From the IMG/VR virus record IMGVR_UViG_3300024239_000355, positions 124,001-188,000 of that record: a DNA stretch of 64,000 bases. One strand, written 5' to 3'. Shown piece after piece: positions 1-7,135 of this stretch. The DNA is from a virus. Below the pieces are notes generated by a model that searched no databases, had not been told where the DNA came from, and saw nothing but the letters and a program-made list of their open reading frames with translations. The position numbers and the translations under genes are program-made. Every line of letters starts with the position of its first letter. The first letter of the stretch is position 1.

Positions 1-451
1 ATTTGCCGATCAAATGCAACTTTGGCGGACGGATCAACGCGATGACCATTGCCAGTTGCTCGACCGAACGCGGCTTCATGGTTTGGAGAACATCGGCACG
101 ATTGTGAATCTGCCAAATTTGCTGCCTTTCCACGAAGTCTTTATCTTGCAGCAGTTCCCAAATCGGCTCACGCGCCATCAATTCATCAAGATGTGCTTCA
201 CTCCGAACTCCATTGAAATAGGTTACATTGAGGAAGTCGATTTTGAAAAAACCCATATCCTCGGCTTCCTTGAACGGGATGCTACAACAACCCGTTACCG
301 GATCAACCGGGACATGATGGAAGTACACGCCGTTTGGATGGGATCGCAGATCATCCCGCTCCAAACGGCTTGCCGGAACATACCGCAATAGTTCAAGAAC
401 CTCCAAGCGGTCCCAAACGTCAATATCAATATCGGTGTTAGCGGCTTTCAT
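1..451 (-). CDS. DnaE-like catalytic-core fragment protein (partial, runs off the left edge)
   Basis: An open frame of 150 codons starts at an ATG at 451 and has no stop before the window edge. Near the N terminus it has a D-I-D-I-D run in the context TDIDIDVWDR, like the aspartate-rich metal-binding motif of bacterial DNA polymerase III alpha. It continues with GFFKIDFLNVTYFNGV and a KPRSVEQLAMVIALIRP stretch, similar to segments that follow the active site in DnaE/PolC. The start lies only about 50 residues before these later motifs, so this is not a full polymerase with PHP and N-terminal domains. It is the last gene visible in the minus-strand operon and overlaps the preceding gene by 14 bases. 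Family assignment rests on motif recall. Whether it polymerises DNA is unknown. Confidence 0.5.
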   Translation of the reverse strand, partial: MKAANTDIDIDVWDRLEVLELLRYVPASRLERDDLRSHPNGVYFHHVPVDPVTGCCSIPFKEAEDMGFFKIDFLNVTYFNGVRSEAHLDELMAREPIWELLQDKDFVERQQIWQIHNRADVLQTMKPRSVEQLAMVIALIRPPKLHLIGK

Positions 452-716
452 TTGCGGCAGCGACTATGTTTTCAAGCTTTGTTCGGAGTTCATCAACCAT
501 CGGGTTGAATGTCTCGGTGAAGAAACGCTGATGTTCGGTTTCCGCCATGGCGTTAAACCGCTCCATCCCCTCTGCTACCCCGGCGTACCGTGCCTTGTCA
601 ATTTCCTCGGCAATCGCGGTGATCAACCAATCAAACATCGACTTGGGCAATTTGGTTCCGGCGGCAGTGACAGCCCGCATTCCACGGGCTGTCTCCAACG
701 CTGCCTCAGAGGGCAT
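438..716 (-). CDS. hypothetical protein, 92 aa
   Basis: A small, mostly helical, acidic protein that I do not recognise. It has no cysteines, signal peptide or membrane segment. Its start codon overlaps the stop of the upstream gene (TAATG arrangement at 714-718) and its stop overlaps the start of the DnaE-like gene, so it is translationally coupled inside the left-end operon. The C-terminal half (residues about 55-90) is rich in E, K and R and could form a helix pair. No function is proposed. Confidence 0.7.
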   Translation of the reverse strand: MPSEAALETARGMRAVTAAGTKLPKSMFDWLITAIAEEIDKARYAGVAEGMERFNAMAETEHQRFFTETFNPMVDELRTKLENIVAAANESR

Positions 717-1426
717 TACGCGGTCACATCAACCGAAAGTACCGCCTGGGCGGTCATCGCGACCTTACGGGACACGGAGAACCCAGTCACATCATCACCA
801 CCAGCGGTTTCTTCACCACCGAGGTTGTTTCCGCCACCAAAATTGGTGGCTTCAAGCGAGGCTGCCGCTGCAAACTTTCCACCCTTCGGGCTGTTACCGG
901 AATACTGCGTGGCGATCTCAAACGGTGACAATGCCTCCGATACCTGACCGGCACTAAAGCGGACACTACCCACGCGGTATACGCGACCAAACGCCTTAAA
1001 AAGAGAGGTCAATTCGGTGCCGATGCGGGTATAGAGCATCTTGCGCAATTCAGCGTTCTTATTTTCCAGTTCAGCCTTGGTCGGGGTGTAATCGACCTTG
1101 GAAACACGAATTTGCAGACCCGGCTTGCTCACTGCCTTGCAGCGGGACGCCATGCCGTTGATTTCCTTCTCGGCAATGCGCTGCTGCACCACTGCCTGCC
1201 ACCGCTCAAAGCCCGTCGAGTCTGTATACTTCTGAAGGTTGATGAAGCGCCACTGAACATCAAGAATACCCTTTAGGGCATCCACGATTTTGTCACGGGC
1301 AGCTACCGCGTCCTTGGCCTCAATGGCGGCGTCGATGCGGAGGCTGATATCTGCCTCGGCTGTTTCAATCCAATCCTCGACTTCAAAATTTACTGTGATG
1401 CTGTCATCACGATTAGCGTTACTCAT
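716..1426 (-). CDS. hypothetical protein, 236 aa
   Basis: Unrecognised. Residues 1-120 look helical and charged. Residues about 140-170 are compact and basic, with FGRVYRVGSVRF. The C-terminal 50 residues are a glycine-rich, low-complexity linker (GGGNNLGGEETAGGDD) followed by a short hydrophobic end. The ATG at 1426 has a GTGAGAT stretch upstream that can serve as a ribosome site. It is coupled to the next gene by a one-base stop/start overlap. The glycine linker before a short tail resembles architectures with a flexible C-terminal interaction peptide, but that is inference only. Confidence 0.7.
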   Translation of the reverse strand: MSNANRDDSITVNFEVEDWIETAEADISLRIDAAIEAKDAVAARDKIVDALKGILDVQWRFINLQKYTDSTGFERWQAVVQQRIAEKEINGMASRCKAVSKPGLQIRVSKVDYTPTKAELENKNAELRKMLYTRIGTELTSLFKAFGRVYRVGSVRFSAGQVSEALSPFEIATQYSGNSPKGGKFAAAASLEATNFGGGNNLGGEETAGGDDVTGFSVSRKVAMTAQAVLSVDVTA

Positions 1427-1435
1427 ACATGTATC

Positions 1436-1891
1436 TCACTTCTTTGTATTGTCCACAACAACTGTTAGTTTTGGACGCGGTTGTTCTTCTTCGTAGCTCA
1501 TAGCAACCGTTTGATCGATTACCATTTCGAAATTAACCCGGTAATTACCCAGGTGCCGCAAACGCAAGAGATCAACATTATCACCAGTGAGCAGCATCAC
1601 TTTCAGGCACATCCCCGTGATGAGAAAACGAAGCTGCTCAACTTGTTCTACCGACATTGAATCAGTGTCATCAATTAATTCTTCAAGCGTCTGGATGATG
1701 AGTAACCGATACTGCATTGGGGGAACATCAGACCACTGTTGATATGGTTCCGCCATATCTGCGAAATAATTTCGCAACGCATCATCCGGACGAACCCACG
1801 CATCCATCATCCGATCATAATCAGTTTCAGAGATAACAAGAAAAATGCGAGTATCTTTACCAAATGCGTCAATATTTACTGCGGTTTCCAT
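1436..1891 (-). CDS. hypothetical protein, 151 aa
   Basis: Unrecognised acidic protein. It is predicted mostly alpha-helical by eye, with a hydrophobic helix around residues 85-105 (QLRFLITGMCLKVMLL), which is too amphipathic to call a membrane anchor. A proline and lysine-rich tail ends in VVVDNTKK. It lies 9 bases upstream of the next gene and 2 bases downstream of the coiled-coil protein gene, in the same minus-strand operon. No function is proposed. Confidence 0.65.
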   Translation of the reverse strand: METAVNIDAFGKDTRIFLVISETDYDRMMDAWVRPDDALRNYFADMAEPYQQWSDVPPMQYRLLIIQTLEELIDDTDSMSVEQVEQLRFLITGMCLKVMLLTGDNVDLLRLRHLGNYRVNFEMVIDQTVAMSYEEEQPRPKLTVVVDNTKK

Positions 1892-1893
1892 GG

Positions 1894-2232
1894 CTATCTC
1901 ACATAGTCCACTTTACCCGCGAGTTCTTTTCGAAGCGAATTTAACTCTGCATTAATCCGCTTATTCTCAGCTATAAGTCGATTCACTGTTGTCGTCAGAG
2001 TAGATATTGCTCGCTCTGATCTCTTCGCAAGCAATTCTACATCATAGACAAATTGGGGTGATGGGAGTGTTACCTGATCCTGCCCGACCTTCACAGTAAT
2101 GTGCCGCCGCGTCCGTGTAGAGGTCATATTGACCCCTTGTACCCTGTCGATAATTTCGGGCACGTTTTGTTCCCGTTCTACTTCTTCCGGTTCGGCAGCG
2201 TTATACATTGCGCTCAAATCGATATCGGACAT
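1894..2232 (-). CDS. hypothetical coiled-coil protein, 112 aa
   Basis: The N-terminal 35 residues are acidic and probably disordered. A short beta-like segment with RRHITVKVGQDQVTLPSP follows. Residues about 60-108 form a heptad-compatible helix (ISTLTTTVNRLIAENKRIN and on) typical of a coiled coil. The ATG at 2232 abuts the stop of the upstream membrane protein gene at 2233. An oligomerising virion or regulatory protein is possible, but nothing in the sequence decides this. Confidence 0.65.
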   Translation of the reverse strand: MSDIDLSAMYNAAEPEEVEREQNVPEIIDRVQGVNMTSTRTRRHITVKVGQDQVTLPSPQFVYDVELLAKRSERAISTLTTTVNRLIAENKRINAELNSLRKELAGKVDYVR

Positions 2233-2421
2233 TCAAAACCTCTTAAGAACTGAACCAATTATTTGGGTCAGATAGGCAACACCCAAAACCACCCCAAACA
2301 ACGGACCACATAAGAAAATAAAACCTTCAGAACTCTCAAGCAGCGACCCATTAGCGCGTCGCGCAAGTTTCACCGAAAAGAAACCAGCAATAAACCAAGC
2401 AATAATCCAGAATGCGGTCAT
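2233..2421 (-). CDS. small membrane protein, 62 aa
   Basis: Two hydrophobic segments can be seen. Residues 3-19 begin FWIIAWFIAGFF, followed by a positively charged KLARR stretch. Residues about 33-55 (FIFLCGPLFGVVLGVAYL) form the second segment, followed by a basic KRF end. This predicts a two-pass inner-membrane protein with a short loop. It sits directly after a hairpin that ends the upstream zinc-ribbon gene. Small phage membrane proteins of this kind include superinfection exclusion and lysis-control proteins, but none is recognised here. Confidence 0.65.
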   Translation of the reverse strand: MTAFWIIAWFIAGFFSVKLARRANGSLLESSEGFIFLCGPLFGVVLGVAYLTQIIGSVLKRF

Positions 2422-2441
2422 TTAACACCACCTTACGGGAA

Positions 2442-2467
2442 TATGGCGGGGAGAAATCCCCGCCATA
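2442..2467 (-). terminator. hairpin after the zinc-ribbon gene
   Basis: A 10-bp inverted repeat (TATGGCGGGG / CCCCGCCATA) with a 6-base loop lies just after the stop of the gene at 2472-2648 on the minus strand. No clear T-run follows, so it may be a partial terminator or an RNA-stabilising hairpin. Confidence 0.5.
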
Positions 2468-2471
2468 AATT

Positions 2472-2648
2472 TTAGACAGAAGCAACCTTTAAACCACCAA
2501 TCTCTGCTGCATATTCATCGGCATAAAACTTCTCTGCCTTCTCATGCATTTCCGCCAACTCCTTGCTGCACTTGGAGCAAACGTGCGCCTTTTCCTCATA
2601 CACAGGAGCGCCACAACGGATACAATCACGCAAAACCTTCTTCGACAT
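2472..2648 (-). CDS. small zinc-ribbon protein, 58 aa
   Basis: Four cysteines in two CxxC pairs (CIRCG near residue 9 and CSKC near residue 25) make a compact zinc ribbon. A charged helix containing ELAEMHEKAEKFYADEY follows. The ATG at 2648 is preferred over an in-frame TTG at 2669 because AGGTTTG lies just upstream of the ATG, and the TTG would lie inside the upstream gene. The upstream stop at 2650 is one base away. Many phage zinc ribbons of this size bind nucleic acid or RNA polymerase, but the partner here is unknown. Confidence 0.65.
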   Translation of the reverse strand: MSKKVLRDCIRCGAPVYEEKAHVCSKCSKELAEMHEKAEKFYADEYAAEIGGLKVASV

Positions 2649-2649
2649 C

Positions 2650-3378
2650 TTACAAACCTGCTTGTCCAAAAATATGACGAACTTCGTCTACATCCTCACG
2701 CCGAATGGAGAATTTCGGTCTCCATTTCGCCAGAGGGGCGAATTGCTCTGTTACGAGCTTAAGTTGTTCGGGTGACATCCGAGACAGTAATTGCTCTTGC
2801 GCACTGTCCAAGGTGTAAAGCACCCAAGGTGATATTCTTCCAGTCTTCACGTAATGAACCGCCATACCCGGTGATACCTTACTGAAGAACTCAGTCCAAT
2901 GCGCACCTTCCTCTTCTGCCCATTGGCGCATAAATTCGATATTTCGAATCATTGCCGTGCGGGCTGGTTCATTTTCAACGAAGCTTCGGATGTACAACTC
3001 GTAGGTCACATCCGTTGCCCAGTCATCCAACCGTATCCCATGCTTGATCACAAAGTCGATAAACTTTTTTGGCTCGACAATATTGTTTCGGAGCATGTAG
3101 TTGGCAAATTTCACGAACGCATCAAAGTAGTTGCTGTACATAAACTCTTCATAGTCAACTTTCTTTGAGTAATGAGCAGAATGGAACTGCTCAAACACAT
3201 GGTAAGCTAACTTGTTTTCGCGGTTATCCCGCCACAACCACCTCATGCGGTATTGACATGTGTGGTTCAGTAGCGCCTTTTCTCGGGAGAAATTCTTACC
3301 ACAGAACTCACACTGATGCGGGCGATCAGCCGGTGGTACTGGCCATTGCCCAACACGTTTTTTCTTAGCTTTCGCCAT
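2650..3378 (-). CDS. conserved phage zinc-finger protein, 242 aa
   Basis: The N terminus is basic (MAKAKKKRVG). A C2H2-like finger follows, with C-x2-C at about residues 23-26 (CEFCGKNF) and H-x-C at about 39-41 (NHTC). The rest is helical and rich in aromatic residues, with FDAFVKFANYMLRNN, PKKFIDFVIKHGIRLDDW and KTGRISPWVLY. From memory, the same layout occurs in a widespread protein of unknown function in T4-superfamily phages of marine bacteria. The gene overlaps the gp62-like gene by 14 bases, which suggests coupled translation and a role near replication or late transcription. The length (242) fits the family as remembered. Confidence 0.6.
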   Translation of the reverse strand: MAKAKKKRVGQWPVPPADRPHQCEFCGKNFSREKALLNHTCQYRMRWLWRDNRENKLAYHVFEQFHSAHYSKKVDYEEFMYSNYFDAFVKFANYMLRNNIVEPKKFIDFVIKHGIRLDDWATDVTYELYIRSFVENEPARTAMIRNIEFMRQWAEEEGAHWTEFFSKVSPGMAVHYVKTGRISPWVLYTLDSAQEQLLSRMSPEQLKLVTEQFAPLAKWRPKFSIRREDVDEVRHIFGQAGL

Positions 3379-3862
3379 GGCGCTTCTTCAATTCCGCTTT
3401 CAAAGCTTTCAAATCTTTGTCTGACCAAGCCAACGCTCGGGCAACCTCAATGAAGTCTTCATCGGTATTGATCTTCCGCATCACGTCCATTTCCGAATCA
3501 TTGGCATCTGGGTACTTACTACGGATCAGCGAATCAACCAATGACGATGATTTTTCCTTCTTCGCCATCGGTATCCATTGGTGGTACTGTTTTTCCCCAA
3601 ATCCCACCATCGACATGAGCAGCCATTGCAACTCTGGATGCTTTGTCAGTGACCAGAAGTGGACATTCACTAACTCATTGATGTAAGTTAGATAATGTTC
3701 TTGAATATCCCTCGACGCTTTTACCGATGACGCCCAGCGTATCACCGTGTATGGCGTAAAGGCTTTCTTTTCCTCATCGGGCAATTGGGTATAAAATTGC
3801 CGGTTCCCGTAATCGAGATTTTCCATCACCCGCCCAATGTCGAGCTTGTAATCTTTGCCCAT
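3365..3862 (-). CDS. 62: DNA polymerase clamp loader small subunit, gp62-like
   Basis: In T4, gp62 binds one copy per four gp44 ATPase subunits and helps load the gp45 sliding clamp. This 165-residue protein starts MGKDYKLDIGRV. It carries the segment DEEKKAFTPYTVIRWASSV, then a helix with YINELVNVHFW and LTKHPELQWLLMSMVG. It ends with a basic helix ALKAELKKRHGES. That order is what I remember for gp62 homologues of non-enteric T4-like phages. It is first in the minus-strand operon, behind a sigma70-like promoter at 3894-3923. No gp44 or gp45 is in the window, so the assignment depends on family resemblance alone. Confidence 0.6.
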   Translation of the reverse strand: MGKDYKLDIGRVMENLDYGNRQFYTQLPDEEKKAFTPYTVIRWASSVKASRDIQEHYLTYINELVNVHFWSLTKHPELQWLLMSMVGFGEKQYHQWIPMAKKEKSSSLVDSLIRSKYPDANDSEMDVMRKINTDEDFIEVARALAWSDKDLKALKAELKKRHGES

Positions 3863-3893
3863 TACACCCTATCCACCATTTGCTTGATAGCAG

Positions 3894-3923
3894 ATTATCG
3901 AATCGACACTCAGGTAGAGTCAA
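3894..3923 (-). promoter_or_regulatory. sigma70-type promoter for the left-end operon
   Basis: On the minus strand a TTGACT -35 element (3918-3923) is followed after 18 bases by a GATAAT -10 element (3894-3899). It points at the gp62-like start codon at 3862. This suggests early or middle expression of the left operon by host polymerase. Confidence 0.6.
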
Positions 3924-3975
3924 TTTATTCACCATAATGTTTTAACGCGATTTTAGCGAGTATTAGACCCATACT

Positions 3976-3983
3976 CATAAATA
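3976..3983 (+). promoter_or_regulatory. late-type promoter box CATAAATA
   Basis: CATAAATA differs by one base from the T4 late promoter TATAAATA. It lies 83 bases before the start of the structural-type gene at 4066. A small hairpin (CCCGG at 4005-4009 with CCGGG at 4018-4022) sits in the leader. The same box type precedes most adhesin genes here. Confidence 0.5.
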
Positions 3984-4065
3984 ACCTTGAAGATTGTACT
4001 TCAGCCCGGTCTAAGAGCCGGGTCTAAAAGATAGCCGTAATGGCACTGAAGCAAGGAATTATACA

Positions 4066-4428
4066 ATGGGTCGTCCATTATCAAAGCGTTTCTTTTCAAA
4101 TCCTACCAACACTGGTAAGCAAATCACGCTGACCAAGGCATTCATCCCTGGCGCCGCATCTTCCACCAACAATGCGTGGATTGTGGCTCAGAAGGGCGTG
4201 AACAAGTACATCGTTACCGATGGTACTCATACCGGTCTGGTTCGCCTGACCGATGGTAGCGCGGCTACCGCTGGCGAAGCATACATCGATGTCGCCGTCT
4301 TTGGCGGCGGTACCGAACATGCCAAGCAAATAAACGCGCACACTGTCAAGACCCATGCTGGGCATGTCTACCGCTGGTCCACCAGCGCGGCATCGAAGGC
4401 GGGGGAAGCTGACATTCCGCTCGTTTGA
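4066..4428 (+). CDS. small virion-type structural protein, 120 aa
   Basis: The protein begins MGRPLSKRFF and is rich in A, G, T and V, with beta-strand repeats such as KYIVTDGTHTGLVRL and AYIDVAVFGGGTEHA. This matches, from memory, a small abundant structural protein of cyanophages and pelagiphages that also starts MGRPL and has a YIVTDGTHTG-like motif. Its location after a late-type promoter box and before a strong terminator (4458-4490) makes it a monocistronic late gene, as expected for an abundant virion component. Its exact place in the particle is not known to me. Confidence 0.6.
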   Translation: MGRPLSKRFFSNPTNTGKQITLTKAFIPGAASSTNNAWIVAQKGVNKYIVTDGTHTGLVRLTDGSAATAGEAYIDVAVFGGGTEHAKQINAHTVKTHAGHVYRWSTSAASKAGEADIPLV

Positions 4429-4457
4429 TCACAACTTCGGTTGGTTTCTCAGGATGC

Positions 4458-4490
4458 CCCCGTGGAACATGTTCCACGGGGCATTTCTTT
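4458..4490 (+). terminator. terminator with 24-base perfect palindrome
   Basis: Positions 4458-4481 are a perfect palindrome (CCCCGTGGAAC / GTTCCACGGGG around a central AT), followed by CATTTCTTTT. It lies 30 bases after the stop of the structural gene and fits an intrinsic terminator. The perfect dyad could also bind a dimeric protein. Confidence 0.75.
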
Positions 4491-4502
4491 TGCCCGGTAG
4501 TA

Positions 4503-4531
4503 TTGACAATCGAAAGTTGGACACCTATACT
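4503..4531 (+). promoter_or_regulatory. strong sigma70-type promoter
   Basis: TTGACA (4503-4508), a 17-base spacer and TATACT (4526-4531) form a near-consensus promoter 25 bases before the start at 4556. It is expected to be used by unmodified host polymerase directly after infection. Confidence 0.8.
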
Positions 4532-4555
4532 TCCAAACATCTTCGGGAGACACCC

Positions 4556-4873
4556 ATGACCGTAATTGGCGACACTCTCCACCTATACGACCAATATACC
4601 AACCGCGAAACCGAGAAATGGCGCTCAATGCCGGTCACTAAGATCACCACACAGAGCTTCATCTGCGGCACCGGTTATGGTGAAATCAAAGTTCGTAAGT
4701 CGGACATGACCTATAGCACCGGTAATTACCGCTGCAAGGCGTTCACCGACGAAGGCAAGGCGGATTATCTCTGGGTGAGTGCGAATCAGCGTCGCATTCT
4801 CGAAATGGTCAGGACTGCTGACGCCCGTACCCTACGTGCAATCGAAGCGATGTTGACCAAGGGAGCCACCTAA
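4556..4873 (+). CDS. early-type hypothetical protein, 105 aa
   Basis: Unrecognised. The start at 4556 is chosen because GGGAG lies 6-7 bases upstream and the near-consensus promoter at 4503-4531 lies immediately before it; longer in-frame starts would span that promoter and the preceding terminator. The protein has beta-like segments (TKITTQSFICGTGYGEIKV) and a C-terminal helical half (ANQRRILEMVRTADARTLRA). The stop overlaps the next start (TAATG at 4871-4875), so the two genes are one early operon. Small early proteins of T4-like phages commonly target host machinery, but no target can be named. Confidence 0.7.
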   Translation: MTVIGDTLHLYDQYTNRETEKWRSMPVTKITTQSFICGTGYGEIKVRKSDMTYSTGNYRCKAFTDEGKADYLWVSANQRRILEMVRTADARTLRAIEAMLTKGAT

Positions 4874-5394
4874 TGAGCCGCAAGCTGACCCATTTCCATC
4901 AGTTCTGCACCGCTCGCTCGGAGCAGGAACATTTCCAACGATTTTTCGCGATGTGCGCGGTCGGTGAGGTCTGTACGTACTCCGAGGCATTTGACTTCAA
5001 CACGGTCAAGCGCATGGCACGAGAACACGGCGTCCTTGTGCGCTACTGCGAACCCGGCACCGTCGAGTACAAGGAATTCGGCTGCTTCAATTTCTTGGTC
5101 ATCGGTAAGACCCTGACCACTGAAAACATCGCTGCCATCGACGTAGGCACCGTCGTCTGTCGCACCATCGACGTGGAACCCGGTATGCTTCCGAAGCCGG
5201 ATGCACACTGGTCGAAGCCCGTCGCCGTGGTGGAGGTGTTTGCTCGCGGCGTTGATCGCGCCGGAAAGCCGTTCGTCGCTTTCTATACCCAACATGGTGA
5301 GAACGCCCGAATGTCGGCGTCCGCAACGGTGGGTGAAGGTCACATCCGCATCGAAACGTGTAGGGACACCGAACGTCGCGCACCAACCCTATAG
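4873..5394 (+). CDS. early-type hypothetical protein, 173 aa
   Basis: Unrecognised. The protein has alternating strands and helices, with clusters such as FHQFCTARSEQEHFQRFFAM near the N terminus and PVAVVEVFARGVDRAG in the middle. Its start overlaps the stop of the previous gene, and it is the last gene of this plus-strand early block. Its TAG stop and the TAG stop of the convergent gene at 5389-5805 share the hexamer CTATAG (5389-5394), so the two genes overlap tail to tail by six bases. Confidence 0.7.
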   Translation: MSRKLTHFHQFCTARSEQEHFQRFFAMCAVGEVCTYSEAFDFNTVKRMAREHGVLVRYCEPGTVEYKEFGCFNFLVIGKTLTTENIAAIDVGTVVCRTIDVEPGMLPKPDAHWSKPVAVVEVFARGVDRAGKPFVAFYTQHGENARMSASATVGEGHIRIETCRDTERRAPTL

Positions 5395-5805
5395 CGCCCC
5401 GCCCTTACCAGTTTTCGGATCGTACCAGACAGATCGGGCATCGTTTTTACCTTTGCGGCGGGCGGCTTTCCACACCTTGTCCCGACCGGTCTTCTCGTCC
5501 AAACCAGCTTCCACGGTTACTTCGACCTTCTCGATGTTCTCCTTAACAAAGCTGGTTTGGGAAAACAGCGTCGAGAGTCGCAGCCCGCGCTTACGCATTT
5601 CCGTTACCAAGTCGATCTTGGCATTGTGGATCATGTCTTGCAGCTTGCGGAAATCCCGGCGGAAGCGGAAGGCAGACAATTCCCTCTCCATGCAATGAAG
5701 CTTTTTGGTCATATCAACCAACATGTCGTCATCTATGATCGACATGTTGGTTGTTTGTTTAATCAGCCCGGAAATATCTTCAAAAAGTTCAAGTGCCCGC
5801 ATCAT
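5389..5805 (-). CDS. hypothetical protein, 138 aa
   Basis: Unrecognised. Residues 1-100 are largely helical and heptad-like. The C-terminal 30 residues are strongly basic (ARRKGKND and GKGG motifs), which suggests nucleic-acid contact. The start at 5805 is preceded by GAGGTGG at good spacing. It is the last gene of the minus-strand run that begins at the UvsW region, and it converges with the early plus-strand block. A TAAATA-like box at 5822-5829 could give it its own late transcript. Confidence 0.6.
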   Translation of the reverse strand: MMRALELFEDISGLIKQTTNMSIIDDDMLVDMTKKLHCMERELSAFRFRRDFRKLQDMIHNAKIDLVTEMRKRGLRLSTLFSQTSFVKENIEKVEVTVEAGLDEKTGRDKVWKAARRKGKNDARSVWYDPKTGKGGAL

Positions 5806-5821
5806 ACCACCTCACTGATGG

Positions 5822-5829
5822 TATTTAGG
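5822..5829 (-). promoter_or_regulatory. possible late promoter box CCTAAATA
   Basis: On the minus strand CCTAAATA overlaps the stop of the ATP-grasp gene and lies 17 bases before the ATG at 5805. The core matches boxes in front of the adhesin genes, but its position inside a coding end makes chance occurrence quite possible. Confidence 0.3.
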
Positions 5830-6583
5830 CTGCCATACTGTCCAATGCGGCGACATACTTCATAACGTCAGCCTGATACAATCCAGCATGGCAAATACAC
5901 CCCATTTCCACGATGCCAATCTCATCCCCGGCGACATAGGTATCCAGAACAAACGCACGAGCGGGACTCCAAATTGCAGCCATCCGTTCTGCAAAATTCA
6001 CAACATCCGTGTCAGCACCCTCGGAATAATTGACGGTTCCGCTAAGTTTATATCGGCTACTCGTGACAACTTCACCATCCACAATGTAGTGACGATGTTC
6101 CTGACCAATACGTTTCGGGGTAGCAATCAATACTTTCATAGCAGGAGAGAAAGAATTTGGAACGCCCGCAGTGGCATCGTCCCTCATACGATCAATTTCA
6201 TCACGAGACATAACCTTTCCGGTAAAGCTCTTATCGTCAAGCAAGGGGCGCACAAATGCTTTGTCTGATGTAATGTCAATCTCACCCAGGGTAGTGAAAA
6301 TCGCATCTCGGTTTAGAAGCCATTCCGAAAAATAGGGCTTCCATACTTCATAAGAAAAATTCTCATTAAACAAACTGCCCGGTTTCCATCCACGGGTAAT
6401 AGCGATATTTGACAGTGCAATAGAGCCATTAGTGATAATCGGTACATCAGCATCAACATCAGGGGAAATTTCCCCCGATGCCGCTTTCACCAACGCATAT
6501 GGAATTCCCATACGCTCTAAAGCTTGAACTAGATCATACCGGCGATTCTCAATGAACAAATCTTCTTGCACGACCCAAAACAT
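5825..6583 (-). CDS. ATP-grasp domain protein (DUF4343-like)
   Basis: A 252-residue protein with the layout of small phage ATP-grasp proteins. The N-terminal part contains PIITNGSIALSNIA. A central lysine-bearing segment contains MKVLIATPKRIGQEHRHYIVDG. The C-terminal core has RAFVLDTYVAGDEIGIVEM, where the acidic residues would bind magnesium, and then a small-molecule-site-like GCICHAGLY. Such enzymes join a carboxylate to an amine using ATP, and the substrate of the phage versions is unknown to me. Its start overlaps the stop of the upstream conserved gene by one base, so the pair is probably co-translated. Confidence 0.65.
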   Translation of the reverse strand: MFWVVQEDLFIENRRYDLVQALERMGIPYALVKAASGEISPDVDADVPIITNGSIALSNIAITRGWKPGSLFNENFSYEVWKPYFSEWLLNRDAIFTTLGEIDITSDKAFVRPLLDDKSFTGKVMSRDEIDRMRDDATAGVPNSFSPAMKVLIATPKRIGQEHRHYIVDGEVVTSSRYKLSGTVNYSEGADTDVVNFAERMAAIWSPARAFVLDTYVAGDEIGIVEMGCICHAGLYQADVMKYVAALDSMAA

Positions 6584-7131
6584 TAGAACAGCTTTCTAAT
6601 ATCTAATTGGTCAGGAATTTTATTGGTATCCTTCAAGAAATAGGCAACCATTGGACCCTGATCAACCCACCGTTGTGTTTTCTCGTCACGACGTGGTGCA
6701 TCCACACAATCCTCAAGCGGTACGGCAAGAATATGCCCATATTTTAGCTTGGGAACATGCCACTTTACGTCCGGATAACAATTCACGATCTCAATGTCGT
6801 TGAATTGGGGGATGAAACTGGCGAATGGATTGAAGCAGTACGCCGAAAACACTCGGTCGTTCAAACTCATCAAGCTGATAATCTCCACATCGCCTAGGTC
6901 TTTTTCGCCTATTACGATGCTCCAATCAAGTGGCATTTGAATGCGATACTTACCAATCTGGATGTCAACGGCAGGCGAAGAAAAAGTCTCAAGGAAGATC
7001 AGAGGAACCCACTGATAGTCCACGTCGTCGGGGTTGGAATAGTCCAACACGCAGTAGCGCACGTCATCAACTTCATCAGGGATATCGTTCATACTGAACG
7101 TTGTATTCTCAGCAGTCAGAATTCGCATCAT
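6583..7131 (-). CDS. conserved phage protein of unknown function, 182 aa
   Basis: The protein contains VPLIFLETFSSPAVDIQIG, then MPLDWSIVIGEKDLGDVE and SLMSLNDRVFSAYCFNPFAS, then VKWHVPKLKYGHILAVPL. I recall the same string of motifs (DWSI, LNDR, FNP, KWYVPKLK-GH-LAVPL) in a protein conserved across T4-superfamily phages with no assigned role. It is tightly coupled to the ATP-grasp gene downstream. The homing endonuclease gene upstream ends 4 bases away and appears to have landed in front of it. Confidence 0.55.
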   Translation of the reverse strand: MMRILTAENTTFSMNDIPDEVDDVRYCVLDYSNPDDVDYQWVPLIFLETFSSPAVDIQIGKYRIQMPLDWSIVIGEKDLGDVEIISLMSLNDRVFSAYCFNPFASFIPQFNDIEIVNCYPDVKWHVPKLKYGHILAVPLEDCVDAPRRDEKTQRWVDQGPMVAYFLKDTNKIPDQLDIRKLF

Positions 7132-7135
7132 TGAT

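Noticed and set aside
14-391. 125-codon plus-strand frame at the left edge
   Set aside because: It is opposite the partial DnaE-like gene, whose frame has recognisable motifs and is coupled to the operon.
4458-4481. parS-like centromere site
   Set aside because: The palindrome differs from the ParB site consensus and sits right after a gene with a following T-rich run, so a terminator is simpler.
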